DNA from: a bacterium HR27
GTDB taxonomy: Bacteria > Chloroflexota > Chloroflexia > Thermomicrobiales > Thermomicrobiaceae
Length of the DNA: 7,280 nt
NCBI GenBank assembly: GCA_002898975.1
Contig: BEID01000060.1
Location: 1-7,280 of the forward strand
Direction of reading: 5' to 3'
Shown: in pieces, positions 1-6,911 of the stretch
Layout of the letters: each line of letters begins with the position of its first letter
Position numbering within the stretch: the first letter of the stretch is position 1
Translations under genes and position numbers: made by a program
The notes under the pieces: model-generated
Told to the model about the DNA's origin: nothing
The model's database searches: none
The model's input: only the letters and a program-made list of their open reading frames with translations

Positions 1-420
1 ATCGACGTGTCCCGTGATCGCGATATTTCCCGGCTCGCCGGGGTTCGCCGTTCCCGCGAGGTGCGCAGCGGCCTCGTCCGGTACCGGCCAGTACCAGCCC
101 TTCCCGTCCTTGACCGAAGCGACCTCCACCACCGGCACGTCGATGCCTAACCGTTCGATCCGGAGCGCGGTCGCCGGTGGCATCCGGTAGCGGAAGAGCG
201 TGCGCAGCATTCCGACAGACGGACGGCTCTCACCATCGCCGGGCACGACGACCGGCGGCGTGGGTGTTTCCGGTGCGTGCTCGACCGGGCGAGCCGTCAC
301 GGTGGCGGCCGTCCGTGAAACCGCCTCACTCGTGCTCGTCCGCTGCACCTCGACCCGCACACATGCGACGAGAAGCACGATCGAACCGAGCAGGACGAAA
401 CGCAGCCAGTCGCCACGCAT
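1..420 (-). CDS. Sortase family protein, N-terminal part (cut by window edge)
   Basis: Sortases are membrane-anchored cysteine transpeptidases that cleave a sorting motif in a secreted protein and join it to a cell-surface acceptor. The 140 visible residues show a hydrophobic N-terminal segment (about residues 5-25), a Pro/Thr-rich linker (about 45-60), then the start of the sortase barrel: RIERLGIDVPVVEV (87-100) and GTANPGEPGNIAITGHVD (123-140). The TGH motif carries the expected catalytic His138. The catalytic Cys and Arg would lie beyond position 1 and cannot be checked. The start ATG (418-420) is chosen because GAGGT (428-432) sits 7 bases upstream. It lies 3 bases after the FliT-like stop, so it is probably the last visible gene of the flagellar operon and translationally coupled. 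LVAC at residues 17-20 resembles a lipobox, so the anchor could be a lipoprotein signal. The family is clear; the class (D, E or F) and substrate are not. Confidence 0.85.
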   Translation of the reverse strand, partial: MRGDWLRFVLLGSIVLLVACVRVEVQRTSTSEAVSRTAATVTARPVEHAPETPTPPVVVPGDGESRPSVGMLRTLFRYRMPPATALRIERLGIDVPVVEVASVKDGKGWYWPVPDEAAAHLAGTANPGEPGNIAITGHVD

Positions 421-423
421 CGG

Positions 424-789
424 TCATACCTCGCGATCGACGATCCCGGCAGCTCCGCTCGCACCGAGCGCGCGCCGGTAGCCGCGTGCCGCGGCATCGT
501 TACGCTCGAGCGTACGCTGCTCCTCTCGTGCCGCCTCGAGCGCCGTCTCCACCAGCGCGACCAGCTCGCGGTCGAGCGCTCGGACCTCCTCCAGCAACGC
601 AGCGATCGCGGCACGGCACGGTTCGTCGAGTCGCGCGGGATCGAGTGCTTGCAACCGCTGCAGCACCAGACCCCGTTGCCGGAGATACTCGGTCGCCGTC
701 TCCCACTGTCCCGTCCGCGCAGCTTCGAGCTGGGCGAGCGTCAGATCCCGCAGGCGCGCGGCAAGATCGAGCGCGTTCGCCTCTTCCAC
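424..789 (-). CDS. fliT: FliT-like flagellar chaperone
   Basis: The predicted product is 121 residues, almost entirely helical and rich in Ala, Leu, Glu and Arg. FliT proteins are cytoplasmic export chaperones that bind the filament cap FliD and export components. Features consistent with that family are an N-terminal helix (about 5-27) followed by a QW..A..L..RGLVLQRL pattern (28-46), a second long helix (58-100), and a basic C-terminal stretch ending in ARGYRR (101-106). The GTG start (787-789) is chosen because GGGGGA (794-799) lies just upstream and the next in-frame ATG is deep inside fliS. The gene begins 11 bases after the fliS stop. Position directly after fliD-fliS is the classic place for fliT. 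Such short helical chaperones diverge strongly, so an FlgN-like or unassigned chaperone remains possible. Confidence 0.65.
   Translation of the reverse strand: MEEANALDLAARLRDLTLAQLEAARTGQWETATEYLRQRGLVLQRLQALDPARLDEPCRAAIAALLEEVRALDRELVALVETALEAAREEQRTLERNDAAARGYRRALGASGAAGIVDREV
428..432 (-). promoter_or_regulatory. Ribosome binding site of the sortase gene
   Basis: GAGGT on the minus strand, 7 bases before the ATG at 418-420. It lies inside the last codons of the FliT-like gene. It decides the start: the ATG at 425-427, which overlaps the FliT-like stop as ATGA, is in a different frame and does not encode the sortase sequence. Confidence 0.6.
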
Positions 790-800
790 CGCGTCCCCCG

Positions 801-1205
801 TCAGGCATTGGCAGCCAGCGGTGCCGGTTGGCTCGCGCGCTCCTGCGCGGCCACCTGCTCCCAGGCCTCCAGCAAGCTGGCCAGGAAGCCCCGCACTTCG
901 GCCACGATCGCCGCATCCTTGCGCACGTTCGCCTCGACCAGCCGTCGCTGCGCATAGTCGTAGATCGCCCATAACTGGTGAGCCAGCTCGCCAGCTTCCA
1001 GGTTGAGGCTGGCCATGAGTTCGCTGACGATCTCCTGGGCATAGACCAGCCGCGCATGAGCACGCGGGACATCGCGTTCGCTGATGGCCGCTTCGGCCTC
1101 AGCGAGCACCTGCACCACACGCCGGTAGAGGAGCACCATGAGCTCGGCCACCGATGCCGTTTCCACCGTGACCTGCCGGTACCGCAGGTAGGGATTCGCG
1201 ACCAT
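801..1205 (-). CDS. fliS: Flagellar export chaperone FliS
   Basis: FliS binds the C-terminal part of flagellin in the cytoplasm, prevents early polymerisation and delivers flagellin to the type III export gate. The 134-residue product matches the family in length and motifs: NPYLRY near the N-terminus (4-9), VETAS (14-18), LLYRR (25-29), and the highly typical block LMASLNLEAGELA followed by LWAIYDYAQRRLVEAN (63-93). The C-terminal tail (about 120-134) is Ala/Pro-rich and variable, as usual. The start at 1203-1205 is preferred over the ATG at 1224-1226 because family members begin a few residues before NPY, and GGAAGGA (1216-1222) lies 10 bases upstream, whereas the earlier ATG lacks a ribosome binding site. 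It is separated from the fliD stop by 26 bases, so co-transcription is likely. Confidence 0.96.
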   Translation of the reverse strand: MVANPYLRYRQVTVETASVAELMVLLYRRVVQVLAEAEAAISERDVPRAHARLVYAQEIVSELMASLNLEAGELAHQLWAIYDYAQRRLVEANVRKDAAIVAEVRGFLASLLEAWEQVAAQERASQPAPLAANA

Positions 1206-1215
1206 CTCGCACCGA

Positions 1216-1222
1216 TCCTTCC
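1216..1222 (-). promoter_or_regulatory. Ribosome binding site of fliS
   Basis: GGAAGGA on the minus strand, 10 bases before the preferred fliS ATG at 1203-1205. It supports the shorter start over the in-frame ATG at 1224-1226, which has no comparable motif before it. Confidence 0.5.
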
Positions 1223-1231
1223 GCATTCCGT

Positions 1232-3208
1232 TCAGGCACCGAGCATCTTGACGATCTGTCCCTGCAGCTGGGTTCCCTGCGCCTGGATCTCGGCCAGCAT
1301 CCGCTCGAGCGTCGCGAACTGCCGTACCAGCTGTGCCTTGCGGTCATCGAGCCGCTGCTGGTAGCGGTCAATCTGCTGGTCGATGCCGCGCAGCTGCTGC
1401 TCGAACGCATCGCCGCGCGCCCGCACCAGCCCGTCCCAGCCGAGGATGCCGTCGAGATAGCGATCGAGCTGCGTGAGGACACCTTCTTGCTGGACGACCG
1501 TGATCTCGCTCGTGGCACCGGTGAGCGAGCTGGCTGCGGTCAACGCGAGACCCGGGATCAGCGTTGTGGTCGTCCCACCAGCGGTGATCGTCCCGCTGTT
1601 CGTCCACAGGACCTGATTCGCCTGGTCGCGGAACTCCGCCGTCAGGTTCCCGGCCCCATCCGACGTGATGACGTAGCGACCACTCGCCGGAGGCTGTGGC
1701 GTCCCGCTGGCGAAGGCAATGTCGCCAGGAGTCGTCAGCGTTGCCCGGCTGGTCGCACCGAGCAACTCGAAAACGGCGTTCGGGTTATCGCGCAGAGCAG
1801 CTCGCAGCTTGTCCTCGTCGAGCTGTAGCTGGTTGGTCGTCCCGACAGCCGAGCCGACTCGGCCGAAGCTGATCCCGATATCGGCCAGCGTGCGATAGGC
1901 ACCCCCAGCGTTGATCGCCGGGCTCGTCACCAGGCGACGCAAGGTCGCCTCGATGGCGCGCACGGCACTATCGCCCAGCAGCGTACCGGCTGTCTTGGTC
2001 GTCGCATCGTAGCTCGTCTTGTCCGCGATGAAGCTGAGCACGCTGTTGAACTGGTCGACGAACTTGCGGACCGCTGCGACCGCACCGTCGGTATTCGGCT
2101 CGACCGTGAAACTGTAGGGTGAGCTCGTCGTGCGCGTGAGCGTCAACGTCACCCCGGGAATGGCACGCGTCACCGTGTTGCTGGTACTGTATTGCCAGGT
2201 CGCCCCGCCGTCCAGGCTATAGACCGCATTCTGCCCGAGCTGCTGGTTGTTCGGATCGAGGCCGAGCGCGGTCGCGAGGTTCCCGGTATCGCTGATCGTC
2301 ATGGAGAGACTGCCGGTCGTCTTGGCCGTCAGCACCACCCGATCGGTGACCGCGTCGTAGGTCGCCGTCACGCCAGCGTTCGACGCGTTGATGCGATTGA
2401 GGAGCGTCGAGAGCGAATCGACTGCCGGATCGTAGTCGATCGCCACCCCGTTGATCGTCAGCGTCCCGGGCCCGCTCACTGGCGTCGCCAGCATCGCCTG
2501 GCTGAGCGGGACGGTCGTCTTGGCAGCCGTCAAGCTGCGCGTCCCGACGACCGTATCGCCCGTCCGCGGCGCACCGAGCAGGGAGGTCACGGAGAGGAAG
2601 TTCGACGTGTCACCGAGCGCACCGACCTGGAGCGGCCCGCCAGGTGTCGCTGCCTGCAGCTGGAGCCGTGTCCGCCCATCGACCGTCACCAGACTCGCGA
2701 CGACACCGGCACCGCTGGTGTTGATCCGGTCGATCACGTCATTGAGCGTATCGGTCGTCGGATCGACGCTGATCGCCACCCCGTTGATCGTGAAGTGGCC
2801 AGCGGTGATCGCACTGCGGAAGTTGCTGTCCTTGAGCAGCGCGTTCGGGTCGACATCGGCACCGATCGCCCCGCTGCTCCGCAGCGTCGTCGCGGTCGCC
2901 AGCTGCTGGATCTGGATGGAGTAGCTCCCGGCGATGGCGTTCGCGTTCGCACTCGCCGTGAACGGTGCATTGTCGTCACTCGGCCGGACGGTGAAGCCGA
3001 TCACCGTGGAACGCTGCAGGAGCGCACTGAGCGCGCTCGAGAGATTCTGCAAGCGGGTACCCAGGTCTTTCCAGGCATCGCGTTGCTTCTCGATATCCAG
3101 CTTCCGCTGGTTGAGTCGCGTGATCGGCGCTTGCTCGATCTGCAGGAGCTTGGAGATGATGTCCTGGGTATTCAGCCCGGACGCCAGGCCGTCGAACGTG
3201 ATGCTCAT
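1232..3208 (-). CDS. fliD: Flagellar filament cap protein FliD (HAP2)
   Basis: FliD forms the cap at the tip of the growing flagellum and guides insertion of exported flagellin. The product is 658 residues, at the long end of the family. The N-terminus SITFDGLASGLNTQDII with the following helix (to about 65) is the classic FliD N-terminal domain. Two Flagellin_IN-type repeats follow, each with TINGVAI then D(S/T)L...INxSxAGV (about 139-172 and 250-281). The C-terminal domain includes LADIGISFGR (about 440-449) and LQLDEDKLRAALRDNP (about 460-475). An extra Gly/Thr-rich, probably beta-structured segment (about 490-570) precedes the C-terminal coiled coil (about 595-645). The protein has no cysteine. 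The start ATG has AAGGGAG about 6 bases upstream. It sits 46 bases after flaG and 26 before fliS, in the usual order of this operon. No frameshift is seen. Confidence 0.97.
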   Translation of the reverse strand: MSITFDGLASGLNTQDIISKLLQIEQAPITRLNQRKLDIEKQRDAWKDLGTRLQNLSSALSALLQRSTVIGFTVRPSDDNAPFTASANANAIAGSYSIQIQQLATATTLRSSGAIGADVDPNALLKDSNFRSAITAGHFTINGVAISVDPTTDTLNDVIDRINTSGAGVVASLVTVDGRTRLQLQAATPGGPLQVGALGDTSNFLSVTSLLGAPRTGDTVVGTRSLTAAKTTVPLSQAMLATPVSGPGTLTINGVAIDYDPAVDSLSTLLNRINASNAGVTATYDAVTDRVVLTAKTTGSLSMTISDTGNLATALGLDPNNQQLGQNAVYSLDGGATWQYSTSNTVTRAIPGVTLTLTRTTSSPYSFTVEPNTDGAVAAVRKFVDQFNSVLSFIADKTSYDATTKTAGTLLGDSAVRAIEATLRRLVTSPAINAGGAYRTLADIGISFGRVGSAVGTTNQLQLDEDKLRAALRDNPNAVFELLGATSRATLTTPGDIAFASGTPQPPASGRYVITSDGAGNLTAEFRDQANQVLWTNSGTITAGGTTTTLIPGLALTAASSLTGATSEITVVQQEGVLTQLDRYLDGILGWDGLVRARGDAFEQQLRGIDQQIDRYQQRLDDRKAQLVRQFATLERMLAEIQAQGTQLQGQIVKMLGA

Positions 3209-3254
3209 CGTTGACTCCCTTCAAGCGCACCGCTGCGTCCGCGCAGCCGAACGC

Positions 3255-3623
3255 TCATTCGACCCCCCGCTGCTCGGCCAGTTGCTGCAGGAACTCCTTG
3301 AGGCCACCCGGCGGGATCTCCCGAATCACTTCCTGCGTCTCCCGGTCGATCAGCTGGACGACCCAGTTCCCGATGCCCGGGCGCACGTAGTAGCGGAGGT
3401 AGACATCGCGCGGAATCTTGCGCACCAACTGCGGATCGAGACTCAGGTCGACCCGGTGGGCTGGGATGACGTCGCGCTTGCCGACGGCCTCGTGTTGTCG
3501 GCTACCGGTGTGCGACGGCGCATTCGGCTCGACCGGCTTGACCGGCTGCAACGGTGCCGCCTCTTCGACTGGCCCCGGTTCGTTCGGGCCGATCGGTGGA
3601 ACCGGTGTGATCGGTGGATTCAT
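3255..3623 (-). CDS. flaG: FlaG family flagellar protein
   Basis: FlaG proteins are small flagellar proteins encoded beside fliD and reported to influence filament length; their biochemical role is unclear. The product is 122 residues. Residues 1-40 are a Pro-rich, probably disordered stretch. The conserved part is C-terminal: LRYYVRPGIGNWVVQLIDRE (76-95) and TQEVIREIPPGGLKEFLQQL (96-115), which match the family pattern in which a beta hairpin with VxxIDRETxEVIRxIPP leads into a short helix. The start at 3621-3623 is chosen because AGGGAG lies about 4-6 bases upstream; an in-frame ATG 42 bases earlier lacks support. It is the first gene of the operon, 56 bases from a sigma-28-like promoter candidate. 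The Pro-rich head is longer than usual for FlaG, but the C-terminal match is good. Confidence 0.85.
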   Translation of the reverse strand: MNPPITPVPPIGPNEPGPVEEAAPLQPVKPVEPNAPSHTGSRQHEAVGKRDVIPAHRVDLSLDPQLVRKIPRDVYLRYYVRPGIGNWVVQLIDRETQEVIREIPPGGLKEFLQQLAEQRGVE

Positions 3624-3678
3624 CGCGCTCCCTCGTGTTCGGTCTGCATCCCTGCGACCGTTCACCCCTACTCGGGAA

Positions 3679-3706
3679 TATTCGGCGAGAAGGTGGAATC
3701 GCTTGA
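3679..3706 (-). promoter_or_regulatory. Candidate sigma-28 (FliA) promoter of the flaG-fliD operon
   Basis: On the minus strand, TCAA (3703-3706) is followed after 16 bases by GCCGAATA (3679-3686). Known sigma-28 promoters have TAAA, about 15 bases, then GCCGATAA. The -10 part fits well, the -35 part only loosely. The ATG of flaG lies 55 bases downstream of the -10 edge, a normal leader. The same -10 pattern occurs before the chemoreceptor gene, which strengthens the call. Confidence 0.45.
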
Positions 3707-4015
3707 GAGGGAGCTGACGAGGCGACGCAGCACCTATTTCCTATCGCCCACCAGCGTTCCGGTACGGGGCAACGCTCCTTACCCCACGAGCCACAAAACT
3801 TCCGCCCGCATCGCCCTAACCCGCGACAGAGGGAGCACGAGCAGCCAGGCGCACAGCGATCTGTCGGCACGGTGCGGATCGGCCGGGATAAACCCCGCGC
3901 CGCTCGGCGTGGCCGAACAACGCACGCGATCGAGCCCCGACGAGAGAAATGGGCGTGGCCGCTCAGGGACGGTTCCCGATCCATCGTCCACCTGCAACCG
4001 TCGCTTCCCGTCGCC
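3707..4015. other. Gene-free spacer without clear features
   Basis: No reading frame here resembles a known protein. I see only weak possible hairpins: AGCGTT (3753-3758) with AACGCT (3771-3776), without a T tract, and a short CGGG..CCCG stem around GGATAAACCCCG (about 3889-3900). No tRNA or riboswitch is recognisable. Confidence 0.5.
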
Positions 4016-4059
4016 GTAGGGGTCGGAAACGCCCGACCCGGCCGGGCCGTCAGGCCCGG
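4016..4059 (+). repeat. GTAG-footed palindrome plus adjacent hairpin
   Basis: GTAG (4016-4019) is followed by the perfect 7-bp stem GGGTCGG (4020-4026) and CCGACCC (4033-4039). A second hairpin, CCGGGCC (4042-4048) and GGCCCGG (4053-4059), follows at once. It is a solo, shorter relative of the paired palindromes further right: the arrangement of foot then two hairpins is the same, but no facing CTAC partner is seen on its left. Confidence 0.75.
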
Positions 4060-4102
4060 AAAACCAGACCCGTTCCCACACAGACGGACGCCGCACGCGT
4101 GC

Positions 4103-4262
4103 GCCCCCCTCACCCCCTGGCCCCCTCTCCCGCGCCGCGCGGGAGAGGGGGTGCCGCGACAGCGGCGGGGGTGAGGGGTGTTCGACCGCGTGCGGACACC
4201 GGGGCGGTGGATTCCCGCGCCTAGCGGCGCGGATGGGCGACGCACGCGTCGCCCCTACAGGG
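4103..4262 (+). repeat. 160-bp direct repeat, copy 1, with nested inverted repeat
   Basis: This segment matches 7121-7280 with only two differences (4134 and 4136), both in or beside the central loop. The left part is a nested palindrome: outer 12-bp arms CCCCTCACCCCC (4106-4117) and GGGGGTGAGGGG (4167-4178), and inner 14-bp arms at 4121-4134 and 4138-4151. The right part holds a 7-bp hairpin (CCGCGCC/GGCGCGG, 4215-4232) and the CTAC-footed palindrome at 4235-4258, and so overlaps the left half of the paired element at 4215-4375. Pyrimidine-rich CCCTCACCCCC hairpins of this style are common intergenic repeats in GC-rich bacteria. Confidence 0.95.
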
Positions 4263-4375
4263 TGGGACGGGTTCGGGACGGTGGCACGCGCACCACCCAC
4301 CGCCCCGCGATCGACCACCGCCGTCCCCGTAGGGGTCACGCGTGCGTGACCCTTCGGGTCAGGCGTGCCTGACCC
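4215..4375 (+). repeat. Paired-palindrome element 1 (type CGA-CGC)
   Basis: Left half: hairpin CCGCGCC/GGCGCGG (4215-4232), then 9-bp palindrome GGGCGACGC (4235-4243) and GCGTCGCCC (4246-4254), then foot CTAC (4255-4258). After 70 bases comes the right half in inverse orientation: foot GTAG (4329-4332), 9-bp palindrome GGGTCACGC (4333-4341) and GCGTGACCC (4344-4352), then a second 9-bp hairpin GGGTCAGGC (4356-4364) and GCCTGACCC (4367-4375). The two feet face inward. This resembles a BIME, i.e. two REP units in opposite orientation. Confidence 0.85.
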
Positions 4376-4411
4376 ATCCGACCCGAGAGGGCCAGCACCC
4401 ATCGCCACCGT

Positions 4412-4584
4412 GCCGCGCCTGCGGCGCGACCGGGCGAGGCACGCCTCGCCCCTACAGGACGGGTGTCAATGCACCGACCGGGATCGATCCTCGGTCGCGG
4501 TCACCGCACAGCCCCTCCGTTCCCCCCGAAGGGGTCACGCGTGCCCCACCCGTCCGACCCGCAGGGCCGGCGATCCCTGCCGGC
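4412..4584 (+). repeat. Paired-palindrome element 2 (type CGA-GGC), right half decayed
   Basis: Left half: hairpin CGCGCC/GGCGCG (4414-4428), palindrome GGGCGAGGC (4432-4440) and GCCTCGCCC (4443-4451), foot CTAC (4452-4455). The right half begins 72 bases later, but the foot reads GAAG (4528-4531) and the palindrome is broken (GGGTCACGC then GCCCCACCC). A different short hairpin, GCAGGG/CCCTGC (4561-4580), ends it. Positions 4412-4552 align without gaps to 6951-7091, with 11 differences by my count, nine of them in the last 40 bases. Confidence 0.85.
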
Positions 4585-4678
4585 ATACCGCACCTCACGG
4601 CGCGACAGCGACACGGGATGCCGGCGTCGGCCCGTCACGCTGTCAATAGGTAGCAGCGACACGCTTCGCACGACGACA

Positions 4679-4712
4679 CTGCGCGGTGGGGCCTCGGCAC
4701 CCCACCGCGCAG
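4679..4712 (-). terminator. Strong hairpin after the chemoreceptor gene, probable terminator
   Basis: A perfect 13-bp stem, CTGCGCGGTGGGG (4679-4691) and CCCCACCGCGCAG (4700-4712), with an 8-base loop starts 28 bases after the stop of the receptor gene. It is the only strong hairpin here that is unlike the neighbouring repeats. No T tract follows on the minus strand, so it may stop transcription weakly or act as an mRNA 3'-end stabiliser. Confidence 0.55.
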
Positions 4713-4740
4713 CGACGCGTCTCCCCGCTCCGCACCACGC

Positions 4741-6840
4741 TCAGTCGCCGGCGGCGACTACCACGCCGTTGCGGTACCCGTTCGTCTTGGCCGGCACCAG
4801 CTCACCACGGCCGTCGAGCGCTGGGTATCCATTGGGGCTCGCCTCCAACTCGAATCGCGCCAGCGCACGGCGCAAGCTGTGGGCAACCTCGTCCAGCCCG
4901 CTCGCTGCACTGCTGACCTCGCTCGCCTGCGCTGCCAGTTCCTCGACCGCCGCCGAAACCTCTTCCACTGCCGAGGTGTTCCCCTCGACGAGTGTCACGA
5001 CGTGCTGGACGTCCTGCCGCATGCGGCCGACCGTCGCCGCGAGTTGTGCCGCTGCCGCACTGTTCTCCTCGGCGATCGCCGCGGTCTCCTCCATCAACGT
5101 CTTGAGTTCGCGGCTCTCGCGACCGATCGCCTCAGCTGCCTCCAGCGTCTGCCGGCTCTGCTGCTCGACCTCGCGGGCTGATCCGGCGAACGCCTCGAAG
5201 GCGTGTCGCAACGTCTCAGCTCGCTCGCTCACAGCCTCCACCTGCTGGGCACTGGCAGCCATCGTCTCGACTGCTCGTTCGACCAGCTCCTGCACTCCAC
5301 CGATCAGCTCAGCGATCTGTCGCGCCGCCGTCGCCGAGCGTTCGGCCAGCTTGCGCACCTCCTCGGCCACGACCGCGAACCCCTTGCCCGCTTCACCGGC
5401 CCGCGCTGCCTCGATCGCCGCATTGAGCGCCAGGAGGTTGGTCTGCTCGGCGATCCCTTCGATCGTCTCGACGATCTGCCCGATCTGCCGCGAGCGCTCA
5501 CCGAGCTCGCTGACGGTTCGTGACGCCTCACCGACCCGATCACGGGCTCCCAGCACGTCCTGCAGTGTCCGTTCGACCGTTTCCCGGCCACCTTCGGCCC
5601 GGCCAGCGTTGTCCTGCGCCGTTGCCAACCCGGCCCGCGCGAGCTGCTCCACGCCAGCGACGCGCTCGCTCATCCGCTGAGCCACCTCGACCGCCCGCTG
5701 CAAGGCGCTCCCCTGCTCCTGCGCTGCCTTGGCGACCGCCGCCACCGTCTCCGCCACTTCGTCGAGCGCCTGCGCGAGCTGCGTCACGCGACCGGACTGC
5801 TCGGCCGAACCAGTCGCCACCGCGCGGGCCGCATCGGCCGCTTGACTCGTCGCTCGCTCGATGTGATCCGCTTGCTCGCGGAGCAGGCTCGCCGCACCTG
5901 CCACCCGCTCGCCGAGCGCCTGCACCTCACCCAGCGTCGTACGGAGTGACGTCACGAGGCGGCTGAAAGCGCTGCCGAGTGCGTCACCCTCCCGCACCAC
6001 CTCGACCTGCGTCGTCAGCTGTCCGGCTCCGACCCGCACTGCCTGGTCAGCGACCTGGCGGATCCGCTCGGCCATCGCCCCGAACTGCGCCACCAGGCGC
6101 CCGAGATCGTCCCGCGCCGTGTAGTGTGGCAGCCGCAATCCGTCCACCGCCCCAGCCGCGATCGCCTCGGCCGCGTCGGCCAACAACCGCATCGGTCGCG
6201 CGATCTGCCGGCCGACCAGCCAGGAGAGTACCGCGCCGACGACGACGGCGACGACGAGGAGCCCCCACATCAGGAGCGACCGCTGTTCGCTCAACGTCAC
6301 GACCGACTCACCGTGCGCCGCGATCGCCGGGCTGTAGATTTCGTCCTGCAGGGTATTCAACGCCTCGCGCATCGGCTCGAAGTGCGCCCGCGCCTCGGGG
6401 AGCAGCTCGAGGGCCCGCTGGGTATCGCCGGCCGCACTCGCCTGGGCCACCTGCTCGGCGGCCGCCAACCAGGCCGCACGCTCGGCCTCATAGATCTCCC
6501 ACTGTGCCCGCTCCTCTTCGTTACCGGGCACCAGTGCCTTGTACTGCTCCCACCGGTCACCCGCCTGTTGCGCGTTCTCGCGGAAGTCCGCTAGCTGCTC
6601 CTCCCGTTCCTGCGGATCGGTCGCCAGCAGGCTGCGCTCGAGCGCGTACTGGGCCTGATACGCATCGCGGTCGATGTTGAGCAACAGCTCGATCGCCGGT
6701 ACCTCCTGCTGGAGCACCCCGCGCGACTCGCCCGCGACCGACGAGAGGCTGATCGACCCGACCAAGATCCCCACCGCACCGACCGCCAGCACCGCTGCGA
6801 CCAGCAACCGCAACCGCCAGAACAGGCTGATCCGCCCCAT
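4741..6840 (-). CDS. Methyl-accepting chemotaxis protein (transmembrane chemoreceptor)
   Basis: The 699-residue product senses a stimulus outside the membrane and controls CheA kinase, and through it the flagellar motor. Order of parts: basic start with TM1 (about 10-33); an extracytoplasmic helical ligand domain of about 155 residues (34-187), which looks like the four-helix-bundle type; TM2 (about 188-210); HAMP (about 208-262); a probable second HAMP-like unit (about 264-310, with [20 protein letters not shown]); then the long coiled coil. The kinase-contact hairpin tip is canonical: [20 protein letters not shown] (465-484) followed by [18 protein letters not shown] (485-502). Glu/Ala-rich stretches such as 587-602 and 622-641 are likely methylation helices. 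The tail (668-699) is Gly/Asn-rich, without the NWETF CheR-tether pentapeptide. The start at 6838-6840 is supported by AAGGGGG about 5 bases upstream. The ligand is not predictable. Confidence 0.97.
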   Translation of the reverse strand: MGRISLFWRLRLLVAAVLAVGAVGILVGSISLSSVAGESRGVLQQEVPAIELLLNIDRDAYQAQYALERSLLATDPQEREEQLADFRENAQQAGDRWEQYKALVPGNEEERAQWEIYEAERAAWLAAAEQVAQASAAGDTQRALELLPEARAHFEPMREALNTLQDEIYSPAIAAHGESVVTLSEQRSLLMWGLLVVAVVVGAVLSWLVGRQIARPMRLLADAAEAIAAGAVDGLRLPHYTARDDLGRLVAQFGAMAERIRQVADQAVRVGAGQLTTQVEVVREGDALGSAFSRLVTSLRTTLGEVQALGERVAGAASLLREQADHIERATSQAADAARAVATGSAEQSGRVTQLAQALDEVAETVAAVAKAAQEQGSALQRAVEVAQRMSERVAGVEQLARAGLATAQDNAGRAEGGRETVERTLQDVLGARDRVGEASRTVSELGERSRQIGQIVETIEGIAEQTNLLALNAAIEAARAGEAGKGFAVVAEEVRKLAERSATAARQIAELIGGVQELVERAVETMAASAQQVEAVSERAETLRHAFEAFAGSAREVEQQSRQTLEAAEAIGRESRELKTLMEETAAIAEENSAAAAQLAATVGRMRQDVQHVVTLVEGNTSAVEEVSAAVEELAAQASEVSSAASGLDEVAHSLRRALARFELEASPNGYPALDGRGELVPAKTNGYRNGVVVAAGD

Positions 6841-6911
6841 CCTTCCCCCTTCTCGACCGTCCCTGTTGTCTCTCCCTCGACTAGCCACACCAGGCTAGCC
6901 AACCACTCCGG

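Noticed and set aside
425..427. ATG overlapping the FliT-like stop as ATGA
   Set aside because: It is out of frame with the sortase sequence; the ATG at 418-420 gives the sortase motifs.
424..972. Longer version of the FliT-like protein (182 residues)
   Set aside because: The extra N-terminus overlaps fliS by about 170 bases in another frame; the GTG at 787-789 has a ribosome binding site and gives a normal length.
2192..3214. Plus-strand open frame of 340 codons
   Set aside because: It is antisense to fliD across its whole length, is very Arg-rich and shows no family motif.
3753..3776. Hairpin AGCGTT/AACGCT as a terminator or attenuator
   Set aside because: The stem is only 6 bp with a 12-base loop and no T tract on either strand.
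3502..4245. Minus-strand reading frame whose N-terminus is identical to that of the frame at 6991-7263
   Set aside because: The shared peptide comes from the 160-bp DNA repeat. The frame runs through hairpins and into flaG in another frame, has no ribosome binding site and resembles no protein.
4016..4584. CRISPR array
   Set aside because: The units are palindromes of different sequence and alternating orientation with irregular larger spacing; there are no uniform repeats or spacers and no cas genes.
4463..5680. Plus-strand open frame of 405 codons
   Set aside because: It lies antisense to the strongly supported chemoreceptor gene; the composition is Ser/Ala/Arg-rich, as expected for a shadow frame in GC-rich DNA.
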